Assembly: GCA_028583415.1 (NCBI GenBank)
Contig: CM053269.1
Coordinates: 74,455,630-74,519,629 of the forward strand
Length of the DNA stretch: 64,000 nucleotides
From: Protea cynaroides
Taxonomy: Eukaryota > Streptophyta > Magnoliopsida > Proteales > Proteaceae
Direction of reading: 5' to 3'
Numbering within the stretch: the first letter of the stretch is position 1; every line of letters begins with the position of its first letter. Positions 50,401-62,400 of this stretch are shown here, one piece after another. The notes beneath the pieces are model-generated. The model was not told the origin of the DNA. It ran no database searches and saw only the letters and a program-made list of their open reading frames with translations. A program made the translations under genes and the position numbers.

Positions 50401-53400
50401 TTTTCTACATGGCAAATTAGAAGAAGAAATGTATATGGAAATCCCTCCTAGTTTCTCCTGTCTAAAGACTTAAGGGAAGGTCTATAAATTGAAAAAGACC
50501 TTGTACAGTCTCATGCAATCACCTTGTGCATGGTTCGGCTGCTTTTGTAAGGCCATGGATATGGTCACCTATGCTACCCTACCTCTAGGCGAACTCGACT
50601 ACCCCCACTCAAACCAATCCTTTGAGCAAACATAGATCTCTGCTCGACCTTCGCCTCAAAGCTATTCAAATCAATTGTGATGAATGTTATGCCCCACCAA
50701 ATCACCACCACTTTCTATCATAATTGGGAATACATTTTCATAATTAAAAGGGAATGCATTCTGGGAATGCATTATCTTCGAAACGCGATGCATTCTATGT
50801 AAGGCATTCTTCGGAATGCATTCTGGGGAATGCATTATCTTCGGAATGCATTCTGGGGAATACATTATCTTCGAAATGCATACTGTGGAATGTCATTCTT
50901 CGGAATGCATTCTTGAATTTTGAGAATGAATTTTTTGGAATGCATTCTTATTCTTGGAGCCATATTTGTCAAGGCACCACCTAGGCGTCCAGGCCATTTT
51001 TCAACTCCTGGGCGATTGGTCACCTTATTGTATCACGCCTTGTTTTATTTGTTTATTTATTTTTTAATTAATATCATTTATAGCATTTTATTGGATGTAT
51101 AAAGTACATATATACACCATAATGCATGGAATCATGCATATGTATAAAAGCAACGTGCTAACCCCTCCTTTTTGTTAAATCCTCTTATTAATATGTACCC
51201 TTACAACTAAGGTTCAAAATCTCAAGTCTCGAGGGCGTCTCAACCATAGTTGTCAAGGCGCCAAGGCGAACCTCGGCGTTGGAGGCAGGACGGAGCGCTT
51301 AGGGGACCAAGGCGTTCGATTTTTCAAGGCATCACAGGGCCGCCTAGGCGCCGCCTGGCGAAGCCTTGACAACTATGATCTCAACCTCTGAAGAAAAACC
51401 GAGATCTCGGTCTAGATCTTGGTGAGACATTGAAAAAAAAATCCACGAGGACTTAAAAAGTGTGTTTCAACCCTAAAATGGCCATTATAAAACCTCGTAC
51501 TCTAGAGAAACCCTATTTTAGCATATATAAACATATTTAAACCATAAAATTATAAATATAATTCACATATGGTGGTTTTTTGGGTTTACACCCATGTTTG
51601 GTAGTGTCGGTCTGAAGTTCAGATGTAACCTAGGGTAATATTGATTATTCTACATAATGTTACACTAGTAGAAGACCAAAGAAGATCAAATGAGCCAATA
51701 AAATTTTATGACTGTAAACACCCCATTTTTGCCATACCCAACCAAACAGAGCTTTACTGGTTTATAGACAGCAAGAGAGGGGAGGTAAAAGGAAATTTGA
51801 AAAAGTATAGGGGAGGCGAGTGAAACTATCTCAAACTAACATTTGATCAATCTCTATGTGCTCTCTATGGTGTTCTGAGCTGAGCCAAGGTGCCCCCAAT
51901 GTGCGAGAGTCTTAGCGAACATATTTGGAAAGGTTGCGATCAATTCAAGGTTTGAACATTAAGTGCCGACTTCAAAACTGATTTCGGCGGGTCCCATAGC
52001 AAGGTTATGAGCTGTAACCTACATGGATGCATAGGTTTTGGAAATACCTTTGAAATGAAACTTAAATCGCTCAATTCCAATATTAAACGAAGAAGATATC
52101 GCAATTTTAGTCGGATGGAATATGGCTTAATAAATCCAGGGGCTTTTCTGTAAATTATCATAAATTAAGGATTTATTGGGCGAATTATCGTGAATCGGAT
52201 CGATCGAACTTCATTCAATAATATCTTGCTCATCTGACATCCAAATCCAGTGATTCAAGCGCCACCATTCTTCATTTTTGGTGCTCTACAAAGTGGAAGT
52301 GGAAAATCTGGAGTAGAGGCCTCCGAAGGATCCCATGCAGAGCTACAAGCCGATATGCCCACTTAAACTTCAATCCTTCATAATTTTATTATCCGACATC
52401 CAAATCAAGTGATTCAAGCCTCAGTGTTCTCCATTTTTGGTACTCTTTAAAGTAGACGTGGAAAATCCAGGATAGAGGTCGCCGAAGATTTCCATGCAGA
52501 GCTACATACTGAAATGGCCCATAATAGAGAGAGAGAAGCCAGTCTGGCCTAGTCCAACCTGACCCGGCTCAACCCAAGTCAGTCCAACCTAGTCAACCTC
52601 GACCAGTCTTGCCTAACCCAGCCTATACCAGTCCAAACCGAACCAGTTCAACCCATGTGCTTTGTATGTATATATAATATTATATCATTATATGTATATA
52701 TATTAATATATATTATATCATTATATGTATATATAATATTATGTATTATTATATATGAATTCAGGGAGGGAGAAAAATCGGTTAGTAAGGAGAGAGAAGA
52801 GAGAATCCGAGAGAGACAGAGAGAGAGAGAGAGAAAGAGTAAGAAAAAGAAAGAAAGTGAGATTAGGAGAGGAGAGGAGGAGCTGCCACCTCCACTTTCT
52901 CTCCCATCCCTCTTTAAATTCCCAGTTGTGGCTGCACCAAAACCCACGGCCCTGCTTCACTCAACACCTCATCTCCAATTGCACAACCTCCCAGCTCACC
53001 CTACCAACTCCCTCCAATAGCCATGCTGCCCGCCGCTGTTCCCATCTATCTCGATACCCAGCCACAAGAGCAACACCACCATACCACCATTAACCCAAAA
53101 TTCGACACCTAACCAACACCTACCCTCTGTCCTTGAGCCACCTCCACCTTGGCTGCCTATACCTTACCAAACCCCACGGCCAATTCCCATCAAACCTGCC
53201 CAACCGTCTTACTCCCCCAAAAAACCGGCTCTCAACTCAACCACCCTACAATACCATCCTCCATCCTATAGTTGTCACTCCTCCTTGAGGACCCATCCCA
53301 GCCATTCCTCTCCACACAACTGAGAAACACTAACCTGCTCCCACTTGCCATCTCTTGAGCCCACCGAACATCTTGAGCCCCTCGCCATCATCAATATCTC

Positions 53401-56400
53401 CCACCTACCCAACCAATCGGTCTATCCTCACCATCATCAATATCTCCCACCTACCCAACCAATCGGTTTATCCCCCAAAACCAGCCGAATACCTCATCTC
53501 TTTGAGCCAAGATCCACTACCCTACCTATCCAACCCAAATTTCTGCTCCAATCGACAACTCACCACCTAGCCATATTCATTGAGCCCCAACCTAAACCCA
53601 ATTGCCGTAAGCCAACTCCAACAATCCTTGAGCCACTCACCAAGCTTACCTCATCTCCTCCACCCAATGGCTCTCTATAAATCCAACTGAACACCGAAGG
53701 AAGAGGGGGAGAAAGGCTAAAAAAAAAAAAAGGGGAAATGAAAGTGAGTTTGAGAGAGAAGAAAGGGAGAGAAAGAGAGAAAATATTCTAATGAGAGAAG
53801 TTAAGAAGAAGAGGGGGAAGAGAAGAGGGAGAAGAGATATCGGGATCAAGAGGGAGATTGGGGAAAAGAGAGAAAGGAAAGGAGGAAAGAAGGAGGGAAA
53901 GCTTGCCGCTTGCACCGTGGATCGTCTCCAACCGTCATTAAAGGCTCCACCCCATTGTTGGGGACAAGGTTGGTACCCCAAACTTTGTTTTGATAGCTTT
54001 CATGGAGCTCAAATATCGAAAATTGCCTAAATATGCCTATTTCGATAATCACAATCTTTAAATGCTACATGGCGTGTGTTGATGCCATGATGCTCATGTT
54101 TGATGTATTTTAATATTGGCCATCGATCTTGAATGAGGTAATGTTAAATCAGGCCCATTGATTATAGATTATGATGTGATGAAATCTAGCCATTGATCTT
54201 AGATTTTTAGATGATTAAATATGATGCCATTGGATGTTGATTTTGATTTTGATCACACGATGAGTGATCTAAATAAATCTGAACCGTTAGATCTTGACCA
54301 TGAGTATTCTAAATAGATCTAAACCGTTGGATCTTCATCATGAGGGCTTAGAATGAATTTGAACCGTTGGATTGTCTTCATTAGTGTTCTAAATGAATTT
54401 GAACCATTAAATTTTCATCATGAGTGTTTTGGATACATCTGAACCATTGATTTTGGTTGCATTGCTATATTTGTGTGCACTGCCATGTTTAGAATGCTTA
54501 CTGCTAGCTTTGTGCACACTATCATGTTCAGATATGTTTGTTGTGTGCCATACTTGAATGATATTTATTATCGACAAAGAACTTACTTTCTATAACACCC
54601 TAATCGAACAGTCATGCATGTACACTGTTAGAAGACACTCTTAGGTGTGGGGACGTGCATGTAGGCACCCACATTCATGGAAAAGGGTAAAAGTGAAAAA
54701 AGATAAAAATCTTAATCAAGAAACATGAAACCTAGCCCAACACATTCCAAATTTGGGGTTTCGGTCAAGGGTAGCATTAGGACGATCCCTACCCTTCAGC
54801 TCATCTTCTCTATGACACAGAAACCTAGATAAATGTAATGTGAAACCAATCCTAGATCTTTTAGGATCATCACTTGGTCCTGTGACTATCATATTTCCAA
54901 CCCAAACGGGTCACTCAATGAACAAGTTGAATTTTCGAACTACGCGGATCCTGATTCTTAGGACAATACCCTAAGATACGTAGGTAGTTTGGGAAAGAGA
55001 CCCAAATACGGACCCATACTCCGTTTTTGTAAAACCATTTGCATCCCTTTGCTTAGCGGGATCATCCTCTTGCTTGGCAGAATCATTTACTCTATCCCCT
55101 TGCTTAGCGGAACCATCCTCTTGCTTGGCGGGACCATTCTCTTGCTTGGCAGGATCCTTTTACCTTATCCCCTTGCTTAGCGGGACTATTGTCTTACTTG
55201 ACAGGATATTCTACCTTATCCCCTTGCTTTGGCAAAATCACCTCTTTGCTTGGCGAGGTTTATCTGTTTCAAAGATGTGCTTGTGAATACGTACCTCTTT
55301 GCTTGGTGAGGTTTTCTACTTACAAATACGCGTTCTTAGCTCCTTTAGGTTATCCATACCTATCATTCATATCCATACCCGTCATACCCATATCAATCCA
55401 TCTATATTTATCCGCAACCCATTTCAACGAACTACATTGTACCTAATTTCCAGAACCTCTGGAATACGTAGGCAATTTGGAGGACTCTCCAAGTACGGTA
55501 CCGAATCTAATGAAGCTTAATCATAATCCATATCTATAAACTTTAATCACAATTTGTTTCGAACTACGTTTTGGGCTTGATTTCCAGGACTGGAATACGT
55601 AGGCAGTTTGAGATGGACATATCATATTTAATCCATCACCGAATTATCTTCGGTCCGGTTCCCTATATATTATTGTTTATTTATTTGAGAGCATGCTTAG
55701 CTGAACCCTAGGCTAGAAGAATTTAGACACTTGATATAGAATCCCCCATGAGCCATAGTCATCCATTGACCACAAACAGTCATAATCATAAAGTTTAAGG
55801 AAAGTAGGATCATATAGGAGGCTGACTTTTTGATCGAGCAATTTTAGGTGCCTAACACCTTCACAATCTGTACCTTGAACGCTTAACTGTTCTCTGATAG
55901 ACCAAAACCGATATGTTGGATCATGAGTCAATAGAAGTTTTATCCTAAGATGAGACTACATTTGAGGTCCTAGACCTTAATCAAGGTGATGACTCTAAAT
56001 CATTACCGTCCAACGTGGGTAGACATTATCAAATGCGAAAGCCGATGATCCATGTTTTTCTTAGGAAAACCTTGAGAGCACACATATGAAATCTCACAAC
56101 CATTGCCCTCACAATGACGTAATAACACTTAATTAGTTAATTATCATAGTCAAAAAACCCAAAGTAATCAAGTAGGCCATACAATCATGACACATACATT
56201 ATGTCAAGACCAATCAAGAACTAGTCGAAAACTGGTCAAAAATTCGAAACCAGTTGAGAATCTTGAGATCACATCTCGTTTGAAATGAGATCTCGTCTCA
56301 AACCTATTCGAGAACTTCGAGATTCTTGAGATCTCGATCTCGCTGAGATTTTGAACCATGTTTGCATCTATGAAGGCCTCAACACGCAAATGACCACGGG

Positions 56401-59400
56401 GAGACAGAAGAACTCCTTTGCTCGGGGCAGGTTTTAAATAATGCAAATACGAAGCACGGCTTCCCAGTGGGTGGAGCATGGAGCATCCACATAATGATTA
56501 ACCAAGCTAACAGCAAAGGTAATGTCCGAACGGGTGTGGGATAAATATATCAGTTTCCCAGCCAATCGTTGATACTGACCCCATAGTTATCAAGGTGTCG
56601 GAGAGAGGCATACACAAGGCGTCCCAAAGAGTTCTCAAGGCGTTGTAAGGATACATCTTAATAAGAGAAATTATAAAAAATAAAAAATAAAAAAAAGAGC
56701 GGGTTAACGCATCAATTTTTATTGTTTTTAATACATATGCATGATTCATGCATTATGGTTTATATGTACTTTATACATCCAATAAAAATACCAAAAATGA
56801 CATTAATTAAAAAAATAAACAAATAAAACAAGGCGTGATGCAATAAGGCGACTAACCGCCTAGGCGTTGAAAAACCACCTAGACACCTAAGTGACGCCTT
56901 GACAACTATGAATGGCCCTTATACACAAGATCACCATCCTGACTAGAAAGGTGAAGATTAGCTTCAAGATGGGTATCGAGGGCTTACAGCCAAGCATCTC
57001 CATTTCAGAGAGCAAATCCAAAGTGTACTTCGTTGGAAGAGAAATATTTCCTTATCAGAACATGCAACCTCAATGCCTAAGAAGTAATGCAGTTTGCCAG
57101 ATCCTTGATCTCAAACTCTTGACCTAGGTAAGTTTTCAGGAGAGAGATTTCATTTTAGTCATTGTCAAAGACCACAATATCATCCATACACAATGACAAT
57201 CTTAGAACCAAACCGCTTGATGAAAAGAGAGTGGTCAGCATGACTTTGGGTGTAGCCCACGGGCACCAAGGGCTTTGTGGAATCACTCAAACCTAGTGCG
57301 AGGAGACTGTTTGAGTCCATAGAGAGTGGTGTATTTAAGCTTACACGCCTTCCCTTGAGTTTCTGGGCCACAGAATCCGGGTAGAATATCTATATACACC
57401 TCCTCTGCTAACTCACCATAAAGGAATGCATTCTTGACATCCAATTGTTGCAGTTCCCAGCCTAGATTCACAGCATAGGAAAGAATCACATAGATGGTGT
57501 TCATCTTGGCAACTGAAGCAAAGATCTCCTAATAGTCAAGACCATATGTCTAAGTGAACCCTCAGGCAACCAATCTATCCTTGTACCTGTTCATAGTACC
57601 CTCTATATGCTGCTTCACAACAAACACCCATTTGCAGCTCATTGTGTGCTTCTGGGGAGGAAAAGAAACCAAGTCCCACATATCGTTCTTCTTGAGGACA
57701 TGCATCTCTTCAACCATCGCTGTCTTCCACCGTGATTTGCAAGAGCCTCCTGCCAGGTTTGAGGACGAGAAACAAAAGATAAGGAAAATATGAAAGCACG
57801 GTAGGACAGAGCCAAAGTTGTACGAAAACCACCTGAGCAATAAAACGTTGAGCACAAGATCTCTTTCCCTTCCAGACAGCAATGAGTAAGTCAAGTGAGG
57901 CATCACAAAAACTAGGAAGTTCAAGGTCGATAGTACCAAATGGAGAACCTGGGTCCGGAGGTGGCGGTTGGCTAGGTAGAGCTCGAGAGGAAGTAGTGGT
58001 GTCTATTTGCTTCTCACAATTTTGCAAACATAAATTGCACTAGAGCTGGCACAGGCTCGTACCTCCCCTAGATAAAAACTGCAGGAGTGGCAGGCAATGG
58101 AGCAACTAGATACACATCTTCTTCATCAAATTCACCAACCATAGCGTCCCCTCCCCCCAGAAAGAAGAACTGGAAAAAAAAAAAGAAACCTACTCATGAA
58201 ATAGCACATCCATCGTCACAAAAACACGACGAGATAGAGAATGGTAGCATTTGTAACCCTTTTTAACAGCAATAGCAATGAACACACAGCAAAAGCCTCG
58301 TGGATCAAGTTGCCAAGATGCTGATAAGTCCGAGTGAAACAAACACAACCGAACACCTAGAAGGAAACGGCAAAGTCAAACAACCCTTGGAGCACTGCCA
58401 AAGGAGACAAAAAGTCAAGCACCTTCGTCAGCATCCGATTAATAATAGGTAGGCAGCAGTGACAGCAGCTTCAATCCAATACTCAGATGGAACCTACATC
58501 TCAAACAAAAGGGAGCAGGCAACCTCCAAAAGATGATGATTCTTGAGGTCAGCGACACCATTCTAGGCTGGTGTATCCACACAACTAGTCTGACAAGGAA
58601 TCCCTTGGGTGGCAAGATAAGATAGGAAAGCACCATCCATATATTCCATGCCATTATGAATATGGAGAATCTAGATGGTGGCACGAACATTGTGCGAACC
58701 AGACAATCAAAAAGTCAAAAGCAACTAAAAACCTCACTCTTGTGGGGGAGGAGATAAACCCTAGTAACACAAGTATGGCAATGAATAAATATCACAAATC
58801 ATTTATAATAGAAGTACAACGAAAAGGCCTCATACATCAGAACGGAGCATTACTTCTACTATTTAAACTGGAATAAGTAGAAAGATTTTGCATTGCCAAA
58901 ATGCAAGCATCACAAAAGATATCTTTTTGGTTACGTTTCCAAAACAAATGAGAAATAACTTTAACTAATGTGCCAATAGGAGCCTGGCCCAAACGTGTAT
59001 GCCAAAGTAGTAAATCAGAGACAGATGGAGTTAAATTAGTCTGATGAGCTTGATGGACCGTAGAGGGAATCGCATCATTGTCGAGCAAACAGAAACCAAC
59101 ATGAACTCAACTACAGCCAATCATTCTCCCTGTCTAGATCCTAAAAAAAACAATTAGAATGAAAAAAGGTCACTTTATAGTTCAGATCAGTAATGAGACG
59201 GCTAATGAAAAGAAGATTGGTGGAAACAGTAGGAACGTGGAGAACAGATGCTAAGGATAAAGTAGGGGATCAACTGATGGAACCCTTCCAGAAACAAAAG
59301 AGAGGGAACCATCGGCGACCAGATTCTTGTCTTCGGTAGAGCAAGGCTAGAAGAACCAATCATATGGTCAGTGGCACCGGAGTCAATTATCCCGAGGGAC

Positions 59401-62400
59401 AATTGATGCACCACCGAAATAAATACCTAGAGTAGCAGGTGGAGGTTGAGTGAAGTGAACCAAGGAGGTAACAGAGGCAGAAGCAGTTTCGTAAAACTAA
59501 GAAGGTTCCAAGCGAGTCATCAAACGCTAAGGTATAGCAAGCTCACCCTGAGAGAAAGAAGACTCAACACCGGAAGGAACAGGCTCTAAGCCTCAGCGTG
59601 GTGGGCATGAGAATCCCAACCGCAACCACGACTATAGGGAGTAGGGCCAGCAAGGCGCCCATGGAGTTTCCAGCATAATTTCTTGGTACGACATTCCTTA
59701 CCACAGTGCTTACACTTAAAAGGCTCACAGTCAAAGGGCAAGCGATCACAGGAACAAGTGGAATCACCTCAAGGCTGAGAACCAGTCCCGGAAAGAGGAC
59801 AGAGCGATCTAGAGGAGCAAGGGGCAGCATAGCAGTGCGATGGCTGCCCGGAAATTGGATCAAAGAATATGACTGCTCCAAGGTAGCGAATGGATTGTGA
59901 CAAGAATCTGGGAATGGATCTGATCATCCTCGACATTCAGGCCAGTCAAGAAGTCATATAGCCTGAACTTGTCTTCCCGCTCCTAAAAACTGGTGGCATC
60001 AACAGAGCAAGTAGCTTGAAGAATATCATAAAAATATAACTACTACCACAGACTGCGCAACTTGAGTAATATTGGGACAATTGTGATCCTTTTGCTTGGT
60101 TTCATGAAGCTTCCTCCGCAATTCACAAACCTGAGCATCATTCCCAACCCGGGGATATGTGTATGTTGGCAATAGCATCCAAAAAAAGGTAGCCTCAAGC
60201 AATCTGGCATTGCATTCAAGTTGATGAGAAAAGAAATCACTAAGGAGTTGGAAGAACTCCACTTCTTTTGCATATCACCAGCAGTCGTAGGCTTTTCAAT
60301 TTCGACTGTAAGATAGCCGATATAGCTGCAGGAATCAATAGAGAGGTAATAGCTCTCATCAAGATGGATTGAGCTGACAGGGAATGAAGGGAAGTCGTGA
60401 TGAGACCCAAAACTTGTCCCTTTTGGTTCCAAAGGATGCGGTAGTGCAATTGACATGATTACCGAGGAAAAGATTCACACAGGGTGAAAGAAGGCTAGAA
60501 CAAGCCACCAGCAAGGGTAGATGCAGGCACAAGCAGCATTTTTTTTGGTGAATGGAGCAGCATTACCAATTCACAAACAAGAAATAGGACCCTTTAGCAT
60601 TGATCACAAATAAAGGAAAAGATATGAAGGATCCGTTTATCAGATTTAAGTCATGGAAACAATTTGAGAAACCAGATCAGAAAGAAAAGACTTTGTGGAG
60701 AAGCAAAAGCTGTGGGCTTCCGAGAGAAGAGGTAAGCCGCGGTCCAATGCCACTGAGAAGCAGAAGCTGTGGGCTTCCGAGAGCCCCAGCACAGAGAATT
60801 CCGAGACCAGCAATGTGAGAGGCGAGAGAGAAGAAGACGGTAAAGTGAGCGAAAACGAGAGAGAGAGAGAGAGAGAGGGCGGTAGTGAGCCAGAGCAAAG
60901 AGAGCTGAGATGGGGGAAAAAAACAGAGAGAGGGATGTCGCGGCTAGGGTGTGGATCCTCTAAGAGGGATTTCGGCTCTGATATCTTGTTAATTTGAGAG
61001 GAATGAAGGACTGTCCACATGACAGTCTAACTTTATTTATAATAAGAGCATAGGTCCAAGTACAATATTACCCTCATACACATATACCCATATTACAACA
61101 ACAATTAATCATTATGTCAGGATAATCGTACATGAAACCAAGAACCAGATACAACAGAAAATAAATAAATAAATAAAAACTCTCCAAGCAAAAATATAGC
61201 TGAAGTTTGTAAGACAAACAAACTCTCAATTAAAAGAATTTTTCTAGAGAAATCAAATCTTGATCCTTTTATTTAAATAGATCTTAACAAATAACGGATA
61301 AGGAAGTTTCAAAGCAAAATATAGAGAAAGGCAAGGATAAAAAAGTGTTACTTTGTCATGAAGCCCAGCTTCCTGACACTGGCGAGCAGCTTCAAGCAGA
61401 AATTGTTGTTGTGCTTTCCTATCAGTCAAGAATCTTCTTAGTTCACCTTCTTCACCAAAACCTCTTGAACCGAGTAAAAGGTAGATCCCACCATCCCGTA
61501 ACAACAATTCAGTAAGGAGTTGTTTTAGCATCAAATTTCTTTGCCTTTGCTGATCAGTGTTGCCTCGACCAATCCACGATAACTGTCCACCACCCACTGC
61601 TGCAGCCGCTTGTGCATAATATTCCAATGCTGTTGAAAGATCACCCAACCGCAAGTATGCGGATCCATACTGTCTAATAATGCTAGCTACTTCTGCAAAA
61701 GCATCCATTACCCCCACCTTCTGGCCAGGTCCAACACTTTCAGAAAGGACCCCATGGTCTGCTAGCACAATAGAAATGTGGACAGCATCAATGTTGAATC
61801 CTTCAGCTCCTGTATCCTTGGATAAATAAAGGACAGCTGGTGACAACTGGATGCTCAAAAGCAATACATATGGGTACACCAAAGGGTCCTTTCCATTCTT
61901 CGTGTAATGTGACGGCTCAAATTTATTTAGGTATATCTGTAGATCTTCTAAAGTGTATGGCACAAAGCCATCATTCAGGACAACAGAAGAAGCTACACCA
62001 GGACAGTCTCGTACAGCTGACAATTTGAACCACAAAAAATCTTCTATTGTATGAAAAAGCATGGGCATGTCTCTCAGCAACCTGTCAATAAGTCTGCGAG
62101 AACCAGAAATAATAGCATAAAGTAGCAACTTTTTCTTATCATACCCAGGTCGGGCCGCTCTATCTCCCATTCTCAACATTTTATCGCACTCTTCTGAAGC
62201 AGCAGCTGCAGTCTCAGCTGACAACTCACCTCCACTTGTAATCCATTCAACAAGCTGCCACAACAAAATATGTTGACTAAACTAATACAAAGGTGTTTAG
62301 ATTTACCTAATCAATATGTACCTGAGGAGCAAATTGGTGTGAAGCACGAGAAGATAGGGCAACATTTCTTGCTTCATCATAATAACCAGTTCGCAAGCAA

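Larger units (their letters stand above)
51708..56118. mobile_element. 4.4-kb solo LTR, Gypsy-like
   Basis: The LTR 51713-56113 starts TGTAAACACCCC and ends CCCTCACA. It is flanked by the perfect duplication ATGAC (51708-51712 and 56114-56118). There is no recognisable coding domain, so it is a very long LTR without its element. TGTAAACACCCC starts and repeated 'tacgtaggcagttt' words are seen in long-LTR Gypsy families, so I favour that class; the lineage is not settled. Inside lie several tandem arrays, GA-rich and C-rich low-complexity tracts and many spurious frames. Confidence 0.85.
51209..56360. mobile_element. Terminal-repeat DNA element copy C2, split by a solo LTR
   Basis: The left part is 51209-51712 and the right part 56114-56360; together they match C1. 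The left terminus is AAGGTTCAAAATCTC and the right is 'gagattttgaaccatg'. MITE M1 (51245-51377) and the 4.4-kb solo LTR (51713-56113) are inserted in it. The left flank is MITE M3 and the right flank is Copia RNase H, so its two flanks do not belong to one pre-insertion site. Confidence 0.7.
48800..56369. mobile_element. Composite block bounded by two copies of a GGTTCAAAATCTC terminal-repeat element
   Basis: The left end is 48809 (AAGGTTCAAAATCTCGAG) and the right end is 56360 (complement CATGGTTCAAAATCTC). The flanks are TCTGCATCC (48800-48808) and TTTGCATCT (56361-56369), 7 of 9 matching. Outside them the - strand Copia RNase H reading joins ('FIDA' to 'DWVSS'). Inside are copy C1 (48809 to about 49530), an opposite-strand Copia fragment, a minisatellite, a MITE and copy C2 (51209-56360). 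The 9-bp flank suggests a Mutator-like family. Movement as one unit is inference. Confidence 0.55.
48246..61100 (-). mobile_element. Copia element with 113-bp LTRs, heavily nested, in a NUP93 intron
   Basis: The 3' LTR is 48246-48358 and the 5' LTR 60987-61100, read on the - strand. They are similar and both have TG..CA ends. Beside the 5' LTR, 60975-60985 gives GATATCAGAGC on the - strand, the primer-binding site. Beside the 3' LTR, about 48359-48371 is purine-rich. Domains in order: gag from the ATG at 60456, zinc knuckle 'CKHCGKECRTKKLCWKLHG' (about 59640-59720), protease 'IDSGATDHM' (about 59380), pre-integrase 'LLWHTRLGQAPIG' (about 59010), integrase (58440-58690), RT (57939-56920, resuming at 56581), and RNase H split between about 56370 and 48808. 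Many frameshifts and stops make it dead. Target duplications are not clear: TTATG before the left LTR recurs only 12 bp past the right one. Confidence 0.85.

Noticed and set aside
52648..53981. Several 70-120-codon frames rich in Arg/Glu, Ser/Leu or Pro
   Set aside because: They fall in GA-, CT- and C-rich low-complexity tracts within the 4.4-kb solo LTR.
55043..55311. CRISPR-like array
   Set aside because: The units are diverged and contiguous without unique spacers, and the DNA is a plant LTR.
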